Shown here in pieces: positions 10,816 through 21,080 of a stretch of DNA of 45,263 bases. The stretch lies in contig PS015137.1 of NCBI GenBank assembly GCA_048213135.1, positions 93,373-138,635 of the forward strand, written 5' to 3'. The position numbers were made by a program, and so were the translations under genes. The notes beneath the pieces are model-generated. The model had not been told where the DNA came from. It did not search any database and worked only from the letters and a program-made list of their open reading frames with translations. Every line of letters begins with the position of its first letter. Positions within the stretch are counted from its first letter, which is position 1. This stretch comes from Reclinomonas americana ATCC 50394. Its lineage: Eukaryota; Jakobida; Jakobea; Jakobida.

Positions 10816-13800
10816 TCACGATGGGGAAAGGGTGCTGCTGGCAATGTCGCTGTCCGACGAGTACACCGGTTCGCCGTCCGAGTCAGCAGAGAGGACAGCA
10901 GCGGCCTGCAGAGAGGTGATTAGTGGGAGGGGGGAAAGAGGAGGAAAGAGAGAATAGAAGAAGACAAAGGGGAAGGGTAGAACGAGGGTGGCGAGAGTGG
11001 AGTTTAGTAGAATAGAAAGGCAGGGCAAATCGCAATAACACACTGGAGAGTGGAGAAGGAAAATTGATGGGACTCGGAAGCACGACGACATGATACGAAC
11101 AGTCAGACACACAAACGCGCAAACAGCAGGAAGGCAGTGAGGCCGAACATCGGTACGACTGACGGAGCAGGACGCAGCGACCGCGAAGGGGAGAAGAGAC
11201 AGAGCAGGAGACAGACGCAACAGTTCTTGCGACGGCGACGGCGGCGGCTGAGGGTGCAGGCTTGGCCATCGGTGCCTTCGACACAGCTGTTTTCTTCGGC
11301 GAAGGTGACGACGAGGAGGATGATGAGGAAGAAGAAGAAGAAGAGGACGACGACGAATCGTCGCTGCTCTTCTTCTTTTTCTTCTCCTTCTTGTCCTTCT
11401 TCTCCTTGTCGCCCTTGTCTTTATCCTTCTTCTCCTTCTCGCCCTTGTCTTTTTCGCCCTTGTCCTTGCCCTTCTTATCCTTCACCTCCTTGTCCTTCTG
11501 CTTCTTCTTCTTGCTGTCTTCGACGACTGCAGCTGCTGGCTTCCTCCGGTCAATGGCTGCCGGCGCGGCACTAGAGGTCGCGCCGCGGCCCGTCACCACG
11601 ACGGCACCGGTCTGCGCCGCTCGACACTCAGTAAGATAAGAAGGCAGCGCTACACATACAATGATGGTGCTCGACGTAACTCCGGCAGCAGCTCCAGCTC
11701 TCCGTGGTCGACTGCGAAGACGGAAACCGTCGCTACCGTCATCTTCGTCGTCAGAGGGTGCCGTGGCACCACGCTGCACTGCGGTCTCCAGCGAGTGCAA
11801 CCACTGCTGCTGGGCCAGTTGACGTGCCATCTCTCGCACACGGTTCCGCAAGCGAGCCAGCTCGCCTTTCTGAGCCTGCACACACACACAAACAAACAAA
11901 CAAACATGGTGAGCGCCAAGCAGGTTCACAGTTTTACAAAAAATGGGTGTGTGAAACTGGCGACAATAGTGCAGTTTCCATGGCGTCCAGGGGAACACGA
12001 ATGACCAGCCGCCTTTCGAGTCTGGAGATCTCGCGCTGCACGGCAGCGACCTCGTCGGCCATCGCAGCACCGCTGGTATCTCCACCGTCCACCGAGGCGC
12101 GCAATCTGAGAAGAGCAAGCGGTGAAAAAGGGGGAACGGGGAGAAGGGGGAGAAGGGGGAGAAGAGGGAGAAGGGGGAGAAGGGGGAGAAGGGGGAGGAA
12201 GGGAGAGAAGGGAGAGAAGGGAGAGAAGGAGGAAAGGGGGAAAGGGGGAGAAGGGGGAGAAGGAGGAGAAGGCGGAGAAGGGGGATGCGGGAGAAGGGGC
12301 AGGGAAGGGGGATGCGGGGAGAAGGGGAGAAGGGGAAAAAGGGGGAAAGGAAAGAGCAGGTGATAGGAGAGAGAAAATGGAGAGGGAGGGAAATAGAGAG
12401 GGAGAGAAACACGGGTACGGAGGGGAAAAGAGAAAGTAGATTCGACGAGGGAGGGCAAGAAAAAGGGAAGGGAGAAGAGGGAGGGAGAACAAATTAGGAA
12501 ACGGGGAGAGAAACAGGAGCGTTTGTTGCGTTTTGTTGAGCGCCGCCACAATCGACTTCTCCTAACCAATCTCTCACCCTCTATCTCTTCCCTTCTTTCC
12601 CTTGTTCTTCTCTCTCTCTCCCCGCACCTCCTCAGAATCAGCTCACGCTGCTTGTGCGCCTTGTCGGTGGCACTCAGCGACGGCTTCTCCACCGAGTGCG
12701 AACTCTGGAGAATCTTCTGCGCACGCTCCTCGGCAAACTTGTTCTCCAACTCGATGCGCCGCAGCCGCTGCTCGAATTGCTCCACATGCAAGTACTCGCC
12801 CACCGTGGCGTTTGTCGATACTTGTGCCATTCGCTCGAGCACACTCAGCGTCGCGCGAGAGGCCCTGGCAGACTGCGCAGGTGGCGACATAATGTATGTG
12901 AGTGAGTGAGTGGCTGTCGCATAGTAGCACAGTAGTGCGCGCATACCGGGGGTCTCTGGTGTGGGGCCGAAGAAGGTCGCGCGAGTGGTGGCGGCGGTGC
13001 TGCTGCTGCTGCCGCTGTGGTGCTCGTGACTCTCGTCTGCGCCTCGTCTTGTTTCAGGTGAAGAGCACTGCGGACGATGTGGTCCCACTGTCGCTCCACC
13101 AACTGCTGTGAGAGCTCCTCCCGCTGATGTTGCAGAACGGCCAGCTGTCGTCGGAGTTCGGGAGTGAAATCCACGGCCAGTTCGTGTTTCGTTGCCTCGA
13201 TGCGCATCTCCAGATCGAGAATTTCGGCACGCAGAAGCTCCAGCTCCTCCGACGGCTGCGATCCGGCATGCTGCACAGCAGCTTTCAGTCTGCACCGACC
13301 ACGAATGAGTGAGCGGCAAGCGGAGAGATCTCACACTCCGGCCACGTGCTCGACGTAATCAACTGTCGTGTCATCTTCCGTCGTCGTTCATGAGCCGCAC
13401 GGTCGCGCCGCTCGGAGCGTTTGCTGAACGAGTCCTCACTGACGTGACCGCTGCTGCTCGGTGGACCTGCGAGAACCTCATGCAGCGGGACCACAGACTG
13501 CGCGTGAAGCGGCGTGAGACTCACACACAGAGAGACAGAGAGAGAGAGAGAAATGACCGACCTCGCTGATGCGTTGCTCGTTCCTAATCGAAAACTCGTC
13601 ACCATCAGTGAAAAATGCATTCCACAAGAAGTGCAGGGAGGCGCAACTCCTTTCCCCGACGCTCCGACTCCAGACGCTGCAGTCGACCCTCGAGTTGCAG
13701 AAATGCGTGAGACGGCAGCTCTCGATGTTCACTGCCGATTCCGCGAATGAGTTGTGCTTTCGCTTGAACAACAGAAGACACGTTGAACGCAACGGAGCAT

Positions 13801-15529
13801 ACCCTCCTGCAGCGGCGACCGTCTGCTCCGCACCACTACAGCACAACATAGTCAGCAACTGCGGCACGTATGCTTTCCACGCAGAGGACGCCACACCTCG
13901 CTCCACCGGCTTGCATGGATTGGAGTAGAGCCGCAACGTGACCGTCGTCGGGCTGGAATTCCTGCAGCCTGGAGGCGACAAGCTGTGAGTTTCATGATCG
14001 TCTGAAAGAAGGCGAGTTGGTGAGACAGCGCAACTGTGACAACACGCGCTTGCGGTGCTTGCGAGCGAGGCGCTCGCGCCGTTCGTTCCACTTGAAGAAC
14101 TTGTCTTCCTGCACATGTCGCGAATGATTCAGCTGGGAAAAAGCCGATTACAAGCGCACGCTTTTCCCCCTCCTTCCCCCTTACACACCGCACTCTCCGC
14201 CTTGACGTGCGCACGGTACTCTGCAGGCGGCGGCGGCGCACGCAGCAACTTGGCTTGCTCCTGCTCCTCGTGACGTTTCCGAGCCTCTTCTGATCGCTCC
14301 TGCCTCTTTCGCACGTCACTCGACATGCGCTGGACGAGAACCCTGGCGAGAAAACAGAGCACGCAAATGAGCAATGAAAGGCAATCGGCTCCCAACAAGA
14401 CCTCCTCTCGCAACTGCACATCGTCGGGCCGCAGTCCTCGAGAGCGCGACGAGTGGCGCCCACCGCTGTCGGCGCGTGGCGCCGCCGACGAGCGATTCAC
14501 AGATCCACTGCGCGCCATGGACCGCGCCGAATCGTGATCCTTCTTCCTCTTGTCCTTCTTTTGCGGCAGCTTCCGATCGGGCGACATGGAGTTGGCGAGG
14601 CGAGTGATCTTGGGCGGTGAGTTGAGCACCTCTAGCTGCGCACGCGCGCGCTTCTCCTGCGCGGGCTTGGCCAAGCCGTCCATGTACTTTTTCTGTGAGC
14701 CAGCCGAGCGACGCTGCGCCGAGGTGGAGCGCCGGAAATAGGAGGCGCTGGTGGCGGCCAATTCGCTGGCACGCAGCGGTCGTTCAGGATCACTGTCCGT
14801 GTCCACATCAACCTGCAGCCACGCAGGTCGCGGACCGCCAACCGCTGGAGCTCCCAGTGGGTGCGACGGAGCACTCGGGCCTCCCCGCAGCGGAGAGGAA
14901 GCCGGACGCAGTGCTTCGACAGTGGCGGCGCTGGCCGTGAATGTGCTGATGCGACCGCCCGACACTGCGCACCCGAGTAGGGCGACGGATGAGAGAGAGA
15001 ATGGGGGAACGGAGTGAGAGAGGAGAGACACAACACCAACCGTGACTGCCCGAGGCCGAGGGCGAAGAGCTGCGACGCGAGAGAGGCCGACCGAGACGCT
15101 TGGCCTTGGGCGCGATCACCGAGTCGGGCATGTACGAGACCATGCGTTGCAGGAGGGTCTCCAGTGGCAACTAACCAGCGCGAGATGTGAGTGCATGCGT
15201 GGACAGAGCAGAGCGCACGCAAAGACGAAACATTGAGGTCGGCAGTCATCAGGTCGCCACCGTCGGGGAAGTGCAAGACAAAGTCGGGTCGTTGTTTCGA
15301 TTTGTGTTGCGCCACGACGCTCTCGTAGGGTTGGAGAACAAAGTTGGAGAACTCGCGGTCCACCGCGGGGTCGATGACGTTGGTGGCTGGGAGGGGAAGG
15401 GGGGGAAGGGGGAGAAGGGGGGAGAAGGGGGGAGGAGGGGGAGAAGGGGGGGAAGGGAGGAAAGGGTGAGGGGGAGAAAGGGGAAGGGGTGAGGAGAAGG
15501 AGAGACAGACATAAGGAGAGAGAGAGAGA

Positions 15530-15619
<90 letters not shown>

Positions 15620-15639
15620 NNNNNNNNNNNNNNNNNNNN

Positions 15640-15676
<37 letters not shown>

Positions 15677-15989
15677 GAGAGTGAGAGTGAGCGTGTGATC
15701 GATCTCGAAACTCAACGTCGAAACGCTGCATTTGGGTTGCGTGTGGTGGCGATCTGAGGGCCAGGCAGCTCATCAAAGCTGCGCAGAGGGCGGCCTGTGG
15801 CGATATGCACAAACACACACACAGAGAGAGAAAAAGAGAGAGTGAGCGTTCACATGCATTCTCTCTCCCTCCGTGCGTGTGCGTAACGAGGAAGCTGACT
15901 CTCGCTGTGAGCAAGGTGGGCAGTGAGCGTAGAGTGGGGAGATGAGAGGGAGAGAGCGAGAGAGAAGCGAACCTCAGTCGTCGTTCCAT
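10816..15989 (-). CDS. Large coiled-coil protein, function unknown (18 exons)
   Basis: Hand-built model in which every junction keeps phase, giving 1025 residues. Exons: 15989-15973, 15904-15888, 15794-15717, 15386-15232, 15170-15041, 14964-14415, 14342-14189, 14132-14035, 13982-13794, 13731-13648, 13583-13562, 13497-13346, 13289-12947, 12872-12628, 12105-11958, 11875-11660, 11611-11222, 10905-10816. The N-terminus (MERRLSESQLP...) leads to a globular-looking stretch (REFSNFVLQPYESVV, DFVLHFPDGGDL). A Ser/Pro-rich basic region follows, then several coiled coils (QERSEEARKRHEEQEQAK; ELELLRAEILDLEMRIEATK; ELARLRNRVREMARQLAQQQ), a Lys/Glu-Lys/Asp repeat with a polyserine run, and an acidic C-terminus. 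I recognise no family. A cytoskeletal or centrosomal role would be a guess. The first two 17-nt exons and the 22-nt exon 11 are the least certain. Intron 11612-11659 (48 bp) is stopless and in frame, so it could be coding. Confidence 0.68.
12110..12510 (-). repeat. Intronic GGGGGAGAA-type minisatellite
   Basis: Tandem copies of a roughly 9-bp purine unit (pyrimidine on the coding minus strand) fill the intron between exons 12872-12628 and 12105-11958. Apparent Pro/Ser/Phe or Glu/Gly/Arg reading frames are artefacts of the repeat. Confidence 0.8.
15388..15700 (-). repeat. Purine (GGGGGAGAA / GA)n tract with 20-N gap
   Basis: The intron between exons 15794-15717 and 15386-15232 starts as GGGGAGAA repeats and becomes (GA)n, interrupted by the 20-N placeholder gap at 15620-15639. 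It is pyrimidine-rich on the coding strand. Confidence 0.8.
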
Positions 15990-17031
15990 TGCGCGCGAAA
16001 TCGTAAATTGAAATTTTCTCGCGATCGCCGGTTTCCCACTGGTGCACTCTGTGGTGTGATGAGCTGTGCTTGGCGTGTATCTTGCTTATCAGAGGCATTC
16101 ACACCGTGCAGTCCAACCGATAAAAGCAGGGGAAGCTGTTGCATGCATGAAATGTGCGTTCGGTTTTTTTATCGTGGAGCTGTCCTCGTGATCGCCCTGC
16201 TTCGTACTGTCGCAGTAGATGGTGCTGCATAGCAACTCAATGCGCGACCCGTCTCCATTGATCTGCATATCGATCGATATCCGGACGTCGACGAATATTA
16301 ATTCGCGATCGCGATCGACAACAACAAATTCATTCACCAACAAACACACAACAGCTGGTCTTGATGACCAAGTTACCGTGTGCAAAACATCAACACAGAC
16401 ACCAATCTTGAGGCAGCAGCAGGTTCCCTGTGTGTCTGTGTGTGTTCGCTCTCGCGATCGAGAAAGTTTAAAATTCGATCTTCGTTTGATATCGACTGGC
16501 TTTGCTTCCTGCAAGGAAAGACGCCTGCTGAAGAAGAGAACCTGTGTGTTTATCTGTTGTCGGTGTGCCAAAGTCATTGTCGCGCTCGGCAAGCGATTTG
16601 TGGACATTTTGTCGCATTATTGGCTTTATTTTTGTTCGAATTCTCGTTTGCCATGCTGATCCGTGTACATCATTTGCATCGCACACTCTGCCTTCCCCTG
16701 CTGCATTACTATTCCCCCTTTCCCCTTTCCCCTTCCAACTTCGGTCGACATCGACCGTTGAGACTTGTCCCAAGTCCAATCTGTCCCAAATACCACTCTG
16801 TCCCTACCACATACCAAATATGGCGCTGAGATCGTTTTCGGGCGGTGTTGCATCGAAACTGATCCATATTCTCTTTCTTGCATAGTTGTGAGCAGTGGCA
16901 ATCACCAGTACCAGTACCTTCAACGCACACACACACACACACACACAAGGTGGGACTGCGCGCACACACAGACACTCACTCACACGAAGAGACAAGTCAC
17001 TCACCCAACAGTGTGCGACACGCAGATCACC
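15990..17031. promoter_or_regulatory. Divergent intergenic/promoter region
   Basis: About 1.04 kb separates the start codons of the minus-strand coiled-coil gene and the plus-strand gene at 17032. No coding stretch is visible. It is more AT-rich than its surroundings. CGATCG occurs at 16022, 16271, 16306, 16312 and 16455, with ATCGAT-type palindromes at 16268-16280, which suggests binding sites. A (CA)n run lies at about 16926-16948. Transcription start sites cannot be placed. Confidence 0.5.
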
Positions 17032-18359
17032 ATGTTTGCCCCCCCTCGCAAGTCGCAGCCTCGCCAGTCCACCTCCAAGTCCTCATCGCGCAACGGAAGC
17101 GATGCAGGCTCGATGTCCTCGTCCGCTCACGACGCCACACACTGGACACTGACCTACCGCAAGCCGTCCGATTTCGAGCGCGGCTCACTCAACAAGCACG
17201 CCAATAGCGAGTACAATGAGGTTTGTTTTGTCGATAAGTGTGTTGTCTGTCTGTGTGGAATATTTTTTCCGTGGTCTCAAGTCAGTTTCCCGTTTTTTTT
17301 TCTTGTTTGTTTGTTTGTTCCATGCAGTATCAACGCCGTCAAGCGCGTCTGGCCCAGCGCTCGCCCTTCTCCAAGCAGCACGACTCGATGTACACGTTCC
17401 GCACCGATCGTCCCAAGTCGGCACAGCGCCCCGATGCCAGTTGCGTCTCTCTCTCACTCACTGTCTCTCTTCGCCACACCGTGCTGACTGGCGTTGTGCG
17501 TTGTGTAGATCACCCTGAGCCGACCAAGCCGCTGGTGAGCGACTTTGACATCAAGACGCACTCGCGACGAGTGAGCAAGGCGGTGGATGTGGCGCGTCGG
17601 CGATCGGAGAAGCACCGCAGCAAGAAGGCCGGCAACTCGCGTGCCACGGCCACGGTGGTCTCCACCTCTGGCCGCACGGTGTTTGAGCGTCTGTTCCACG
17701 ATGCGCAGCAGCGCGAGGTTGCACTGGAGACGCGCCGCAATGAGGAGATGCAGAGACTCGAGGTTTGTGCCGCACACAACACACACAGTGTCATGCGTGC
17801 TTGATGCTGACTTGCGCGGTGGTGTGTAGGATGACTTGGAGTCGACGTGCTCGGAGTACCTCGCCACACACTCGCGCCCGCGCACGCCTCGGTCGCGCGC
17901 CGCCACACCCATGAGCATGTACGGTCCCGAGGATACCATGTCGATGGTGTCGGGCAAGTCGGCGGTGTCGCAGCGAACACGCTCGCGCACGCCGGTGAGC
18001 ATGTACGGCGCCCTCAGTGAGTGCTACTCGCTGGCCAGCCTCGGCTCCTACTACGACATGAACGCGACGACGCTGCGTCGCATTGTGCCTCGGTCGGACT
18101 ACTTGCGCCACGAGACGTTTGTCGATCGGTTGCTGTCGGAGCGCAAGGGTGCGTGGTCAGCAACACCGCGGTTCTCCCGTGTCCTCCCAACCGCCTGCCG
18201 CGGCAACTGAGAGGAGCGCTCGTCGCTCGCAACCTCTTAGTTTTTTCCTCTGTTTTTTTCTCCCTCTCTATCTCTCTCCATACAAACGCCACTCTACCGA
18301 TATCCCTCTCGGTGTGGCGTGCAGCTGTAGAACAACTAACATACGCATGCAAGTTTTGA
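17032..18359 (+). CDS. Basic Ser/Arg-rich protein of unknown function (5 exons, 302 aa)
   Basis: Exons 17032-17220, 17328-17439, 17509-17762, 17830-18148 and 18325-18359; all phases agree and the last exon ends at TGA. The start context is CACCATG. The N-terminus is Ser/Gln-rich, then comes WTLTYRKPSDFERGSLNKHA. A basic central region is followed by a helical motif, VFERLFHDAQQREVALETRR, of a kind seen in axonemal or cytoskeletal protist proteins. A Ser/Thr/Pro segment contains two SRTP/MSMYG repeats (TPMSMYGPED, TPVSMYGALS) and an ending DYLRHETFVDRLLSERK. No signal peptide or membrane segment is visible. I do not recognise the family. Intron donors are GTTTGT, GTTGCG, GTTTGT and GTGCGT. Confidence 0.78.
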
Positions 18360-18558
18360 GTTTGGATGGCGCCCTGGGCGGCGCGCAATGTACCACTACG
18401 AATAGATAATCGAGATGTGTGGGGAGACAAGGGAGAGTGAGGCAAGGGAGGAAACAAACAAACCAAGGGTTGCGCTGAGCGGCTGTACAGCAAACGTATG
18501 CCCTTCGCGAGTGTCCTGGTCAGGTGTGTCGGGATAGGATTTCTCCGCAAACCACGCC

Positions 18559-19638
18559 ATGACCTCCCCTCCTCCCTCCCTCCCGCACAAGTGCCTGCGA
18601 GTGCGCCCTCCTTTGAATGCGGTTGGTGTTCTGACTCCCGATGGGGAGCACATGGTGAACAAGCACGAGCCAGTGTTAATACTCTGGTCGCTGGCGAGCA
18701 AAGAAGTGGTGCGGCGCATGGACGGACACAGGGAATGGGTGATATGTGTCGCCGTCGCCTCCAATGGTCAGCACATTGTCAGCGGCGGTTGGGACCACAC
18801 CGTCAGGGTGTGGTCGCTTACGAGTGGAGAGGAATTACGAATGTTCAGAGGCCACACTGCGTACGTGCAGTCGGTTGCCGTCACTCCCGATGGTCAGCTC
18901 ATTGCAAGCGGTAGTGCCGACAACACTGTGCGTGTGTGGTCGCTGGCGAGTGAGAAAGCGATGCATCGGTTGGAGGGACACTATTCGGTGGTGGACTCGG
19001 TGGCTTTCACTCCCGACGGTCGGCACGTGGTGGCCGGCGGCTACATGATCGTACTCGTGTGGTCGATGGCAAGTGGAGCGGAAGTGAGGCGGTTTGAGGG
19101 TCACGCAGATCTGGTGATGGCTGTCGCTGTTACTCCCGATGGGCAGCACGTGGTGAGCGGGGGTGACGACAGCACTGTGCGAGTGTGGTCACTGGCGAGT
19201 GGCGAGGAGGTGCGCCGATTCGAGGGACATACACATGGGGTGAGAGCTGTCGCCATCACTCCCGACGGGCGGCACGTGGTTAGCGGAAGTGACGACAAGA
19301 CCGTGCGCGTGTGGTCACTGGCGACGGGAGAAGAAGTGCGACGATTAGAGGGACACAGTTGGAAAGTGCGCTCTGTCGCCATCACTCGAGATATGCAGTG
19401 CATCGTCAGCGGCGGTGAGGACCAGACGGTGCGGGTGTGGTACACTCCTTGCGGACTCGCTCGACAGGAGCTCGACTGCGCTCGACTGGCCATGCAGGTG
19501 GTGCAGGAGGTGCAGCAAGAGGAGGAGGAAGAGGAGGTGGTGGGGGATCGTCGGTGCCTGGTTGAGATCGTGCTGCGCTGCTTCTTGGTCGAGGAGGCGG
19601 AGGTCGTTCTCCACCGGCGCTGTAGCCTCTCGTGGTGA
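18559..19638 (+). CDS. WD40 seven-blade propeller protein, array copy 1
   Basis: Single exon, 359 aa, first of the array. It has seven WD40 repeats of about 42 residues (consensus VxSVAVTPDGxHVVSGGxDxTVRVWSLASGEEVRRLEGH). The first is diverged (LTPDGEHMVNKHEPVLILWS) and the second begins ASNGQ. One complete beta-propeller is therefore expected, acting as a protein-interaction scaffold. The C-terminal tail (about residue 297 on) reads GLARQELDCARLAMQVVQ, then a Glu-rich spacer and CLVEIVLRCFLVEEAEVVLHRR; it is shared by all copies and matches no domain I know. The start is chosen because CCACGCCATGACC and MTSxPPSLPHKCL recur in the paralogues. No catalytic domain or signal peptide is present. 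Confidence 0.9.
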   Translation: MTSPPPSLPHKCLRVRPPLNAVGVLTPDGEHMVNKHEPVLILWSLASKEVVRRMDGHREWVICVAVASNGQHIVSGGWDHTVRVWSLTSGEELRMFRGHTAYVQSVAVTPDGQLIASGSADNTVRVWSLASEKAMHRLEGHYSVVDSVAFTPDGRHVVAGGYMIVLVWSMASGAEVRRFEGHADLVMAVAVTPDGQHVVSGGDDSTVRVWSLASGEEVRRFEGHTHGVRAVAITPDGRHVVSGSDDKTVRVWSLATGEEVRRLEGHSWKVRSVAITRDMQCIVSGGEDQTVRVWYTPCGLARQELDCARLAMQVVQEVQQEEEEEEVVGDRRCLVEIVLRCFLVEEAEVVLHRRCSLSW

Positions 19639-19773
19639 CTTGCAGAACGATCGCAGTGGAGGTTGAAGACGTATCCGCCTGGCGTCATCAACATTCACTT
19701 TGGTTGCTCGCGGCAACAACCACGGTTCGTCAGGACGCTCAAACTTTCTGGTTTGCTACTGAGACCGAAGGCA

Positions 19774-19825
19774 ATGTCTGACGAGGATCGACAAGCTGTG
19801 GCTCACCGAGGGTATGCAGTCTCGT

Positions 19826-19880
<55 letters not shown>

Positions 19881-20980
19881 GTGTGCGTGTGTGTGCGTAT
19901 GTGTGAGAGAGAGAAAGTCGATTGCGGTGCCAACCTTGCCACGCGCAGCCTGGAGCGTGAATCAACAGCGCTTACTGCAGCTGTGTTGTCGCCAGCAGAG
20001 CAGATCAGGTTTGGTCGCCACACCACTTGCTTATGTAAAATGAGCACCCGCTGACCCGTATATTCCACAGTGCCCTGGAACGTCTACTTCAAGAACAGAG
20101 GGCGGCACGGAGGAGGATTGAGGATCTGTACACCATTCAGCGGCAAAAGCGCAAGGCTGCAAAATCGGAGGCGAAGAACTTACGCGAGCGCCTGGACGAC
20201 ACGCAGCGTTACCACGAGGAACTCCTCCAACAAGAGCAGGCGCACAAGGCCGCCATTGGCAAACTTACTGCCGAACTTGCGGAGGCCGAGAAAGAACACA
20301 AGGCCACTGTTGCCGACCTCTCGGCCCAGTTGGCCAACAAGAACGTGGAGATCGCGGAGCTCGACACTCGCATCGCTGTCCTGGAACGAGTCATCCAAGA
20401 CAAGGGCGAGGAGATCAGGAAGCTTAGTGATGAGGTCGCCGAGCTTTGCCAGCGTGTGGGCGTACTCGCTGAGGACGGCAGACGCAAGGGCGAGCAGATT
20501 GCAGGGCTCGAGTCTCGCATTACACAACTAGAAGGCGTCGAGGGCAAGCAGGAGCTACTTGTCGTTCGGCAGCTCGTTCTCGAGGTCGAGGAGAGCCTTT
20601 TCTCGGTTGTCGAGGCCGGAATCCCGGATGAGTGGCACACTGACTTTGGGTCGTACTCAGTGGCCGACGGCCACGACAAGATCAGGAGCTTCAAGGATCT
20701 GATGGCCGTTGTCAAGCATGTGGACAACGCCGCTGCGAGGTGTCTCCGGGTGGCGATCGAGACGAAGCTCCTCGAACTGGGTGTCACTCTGAATCTCGAC
20801 GCGTTTTGCGTGAAGGCGAAGGCGCTGAAGGCACCTGGCAACACCTTCGCGCATGAAGATGCCGCTCAGCTTCTTCGCGCTGCCGTTGCCGACAATCAAC
20901 TTTCCGAGACGTTCAGGCGTGCGCACTTCAACCCGCGACACGAGATCATCAACCTGTATCGATCGTTGAATGTACCCTAG
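19774..20980 (+). CDS. Coiled-coil protein lying between WD40 copies (335 aa)
   Basis: Exons 19774-19811, 19949-20008 and 20071-20980, phase-consistent; donors GTATGC and GTTTGG. The start is MSDEDRQAVAHRG. Long heptad-rich helices follow (LERLLQEQRAARRRIEDLY, KNLRERLDDTQRYHEELL, IAELDTRIAVLERVIQDK, KLSDEVAELCQRVGVLAE). A C-terminal domain of about 140 residues begins near QELLVVRQLVLEVEESLF and contains EAGIPDEWHTDFGSYSV, DLMAVVKHVDNAAARCLRV and EIINLYRSLNVP at the end. I recognise no family. It is unrelated to the flanking WD40 genes and, unlike them, has introns; the first carries a long GT repeat. Its position suggests an insertion between tandem copies, or array expansion around it. Confidence 0.75.
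19825..19905 (+). repeat. (GT)n microsatellite in intron
   Basis: A nearly pure GT run with a few GC interruptions, just downstream of the donor GTATGC at 19812. Confidence 0.85.
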
Positions 20981-21080
20981 CATCTCGTTCAGCCCTCCAA
21001 GAAACAAAACCGGCGACTTCATGCGTCGGTGGTGCGTCCCGTGACTCTTCTCATTTGGGAATTTCTCCGCCAACCACGCC

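Noticed and set aside
10883-12412. Long minus-strand open frame running through Lys-rich and Pro/Leu/Phe-rich sequence
   Set aside because: Only the parts matching exons of the coiled-coil gene are coding. The rest reads through a GGGGGAGAA repeat intron and intervening splice sites.
13836-13982. Reading frame LQEFQPDDGHVAALLQSMQA ending at a TAG near 13850 as the C-terminus of the coiled-coil gene
   Set aside because: Another frame of the same exon stays open, matches phase on both sides and uses GTTGCG donors found elsewhere in the gene, connecting to further coiled-coil exons.
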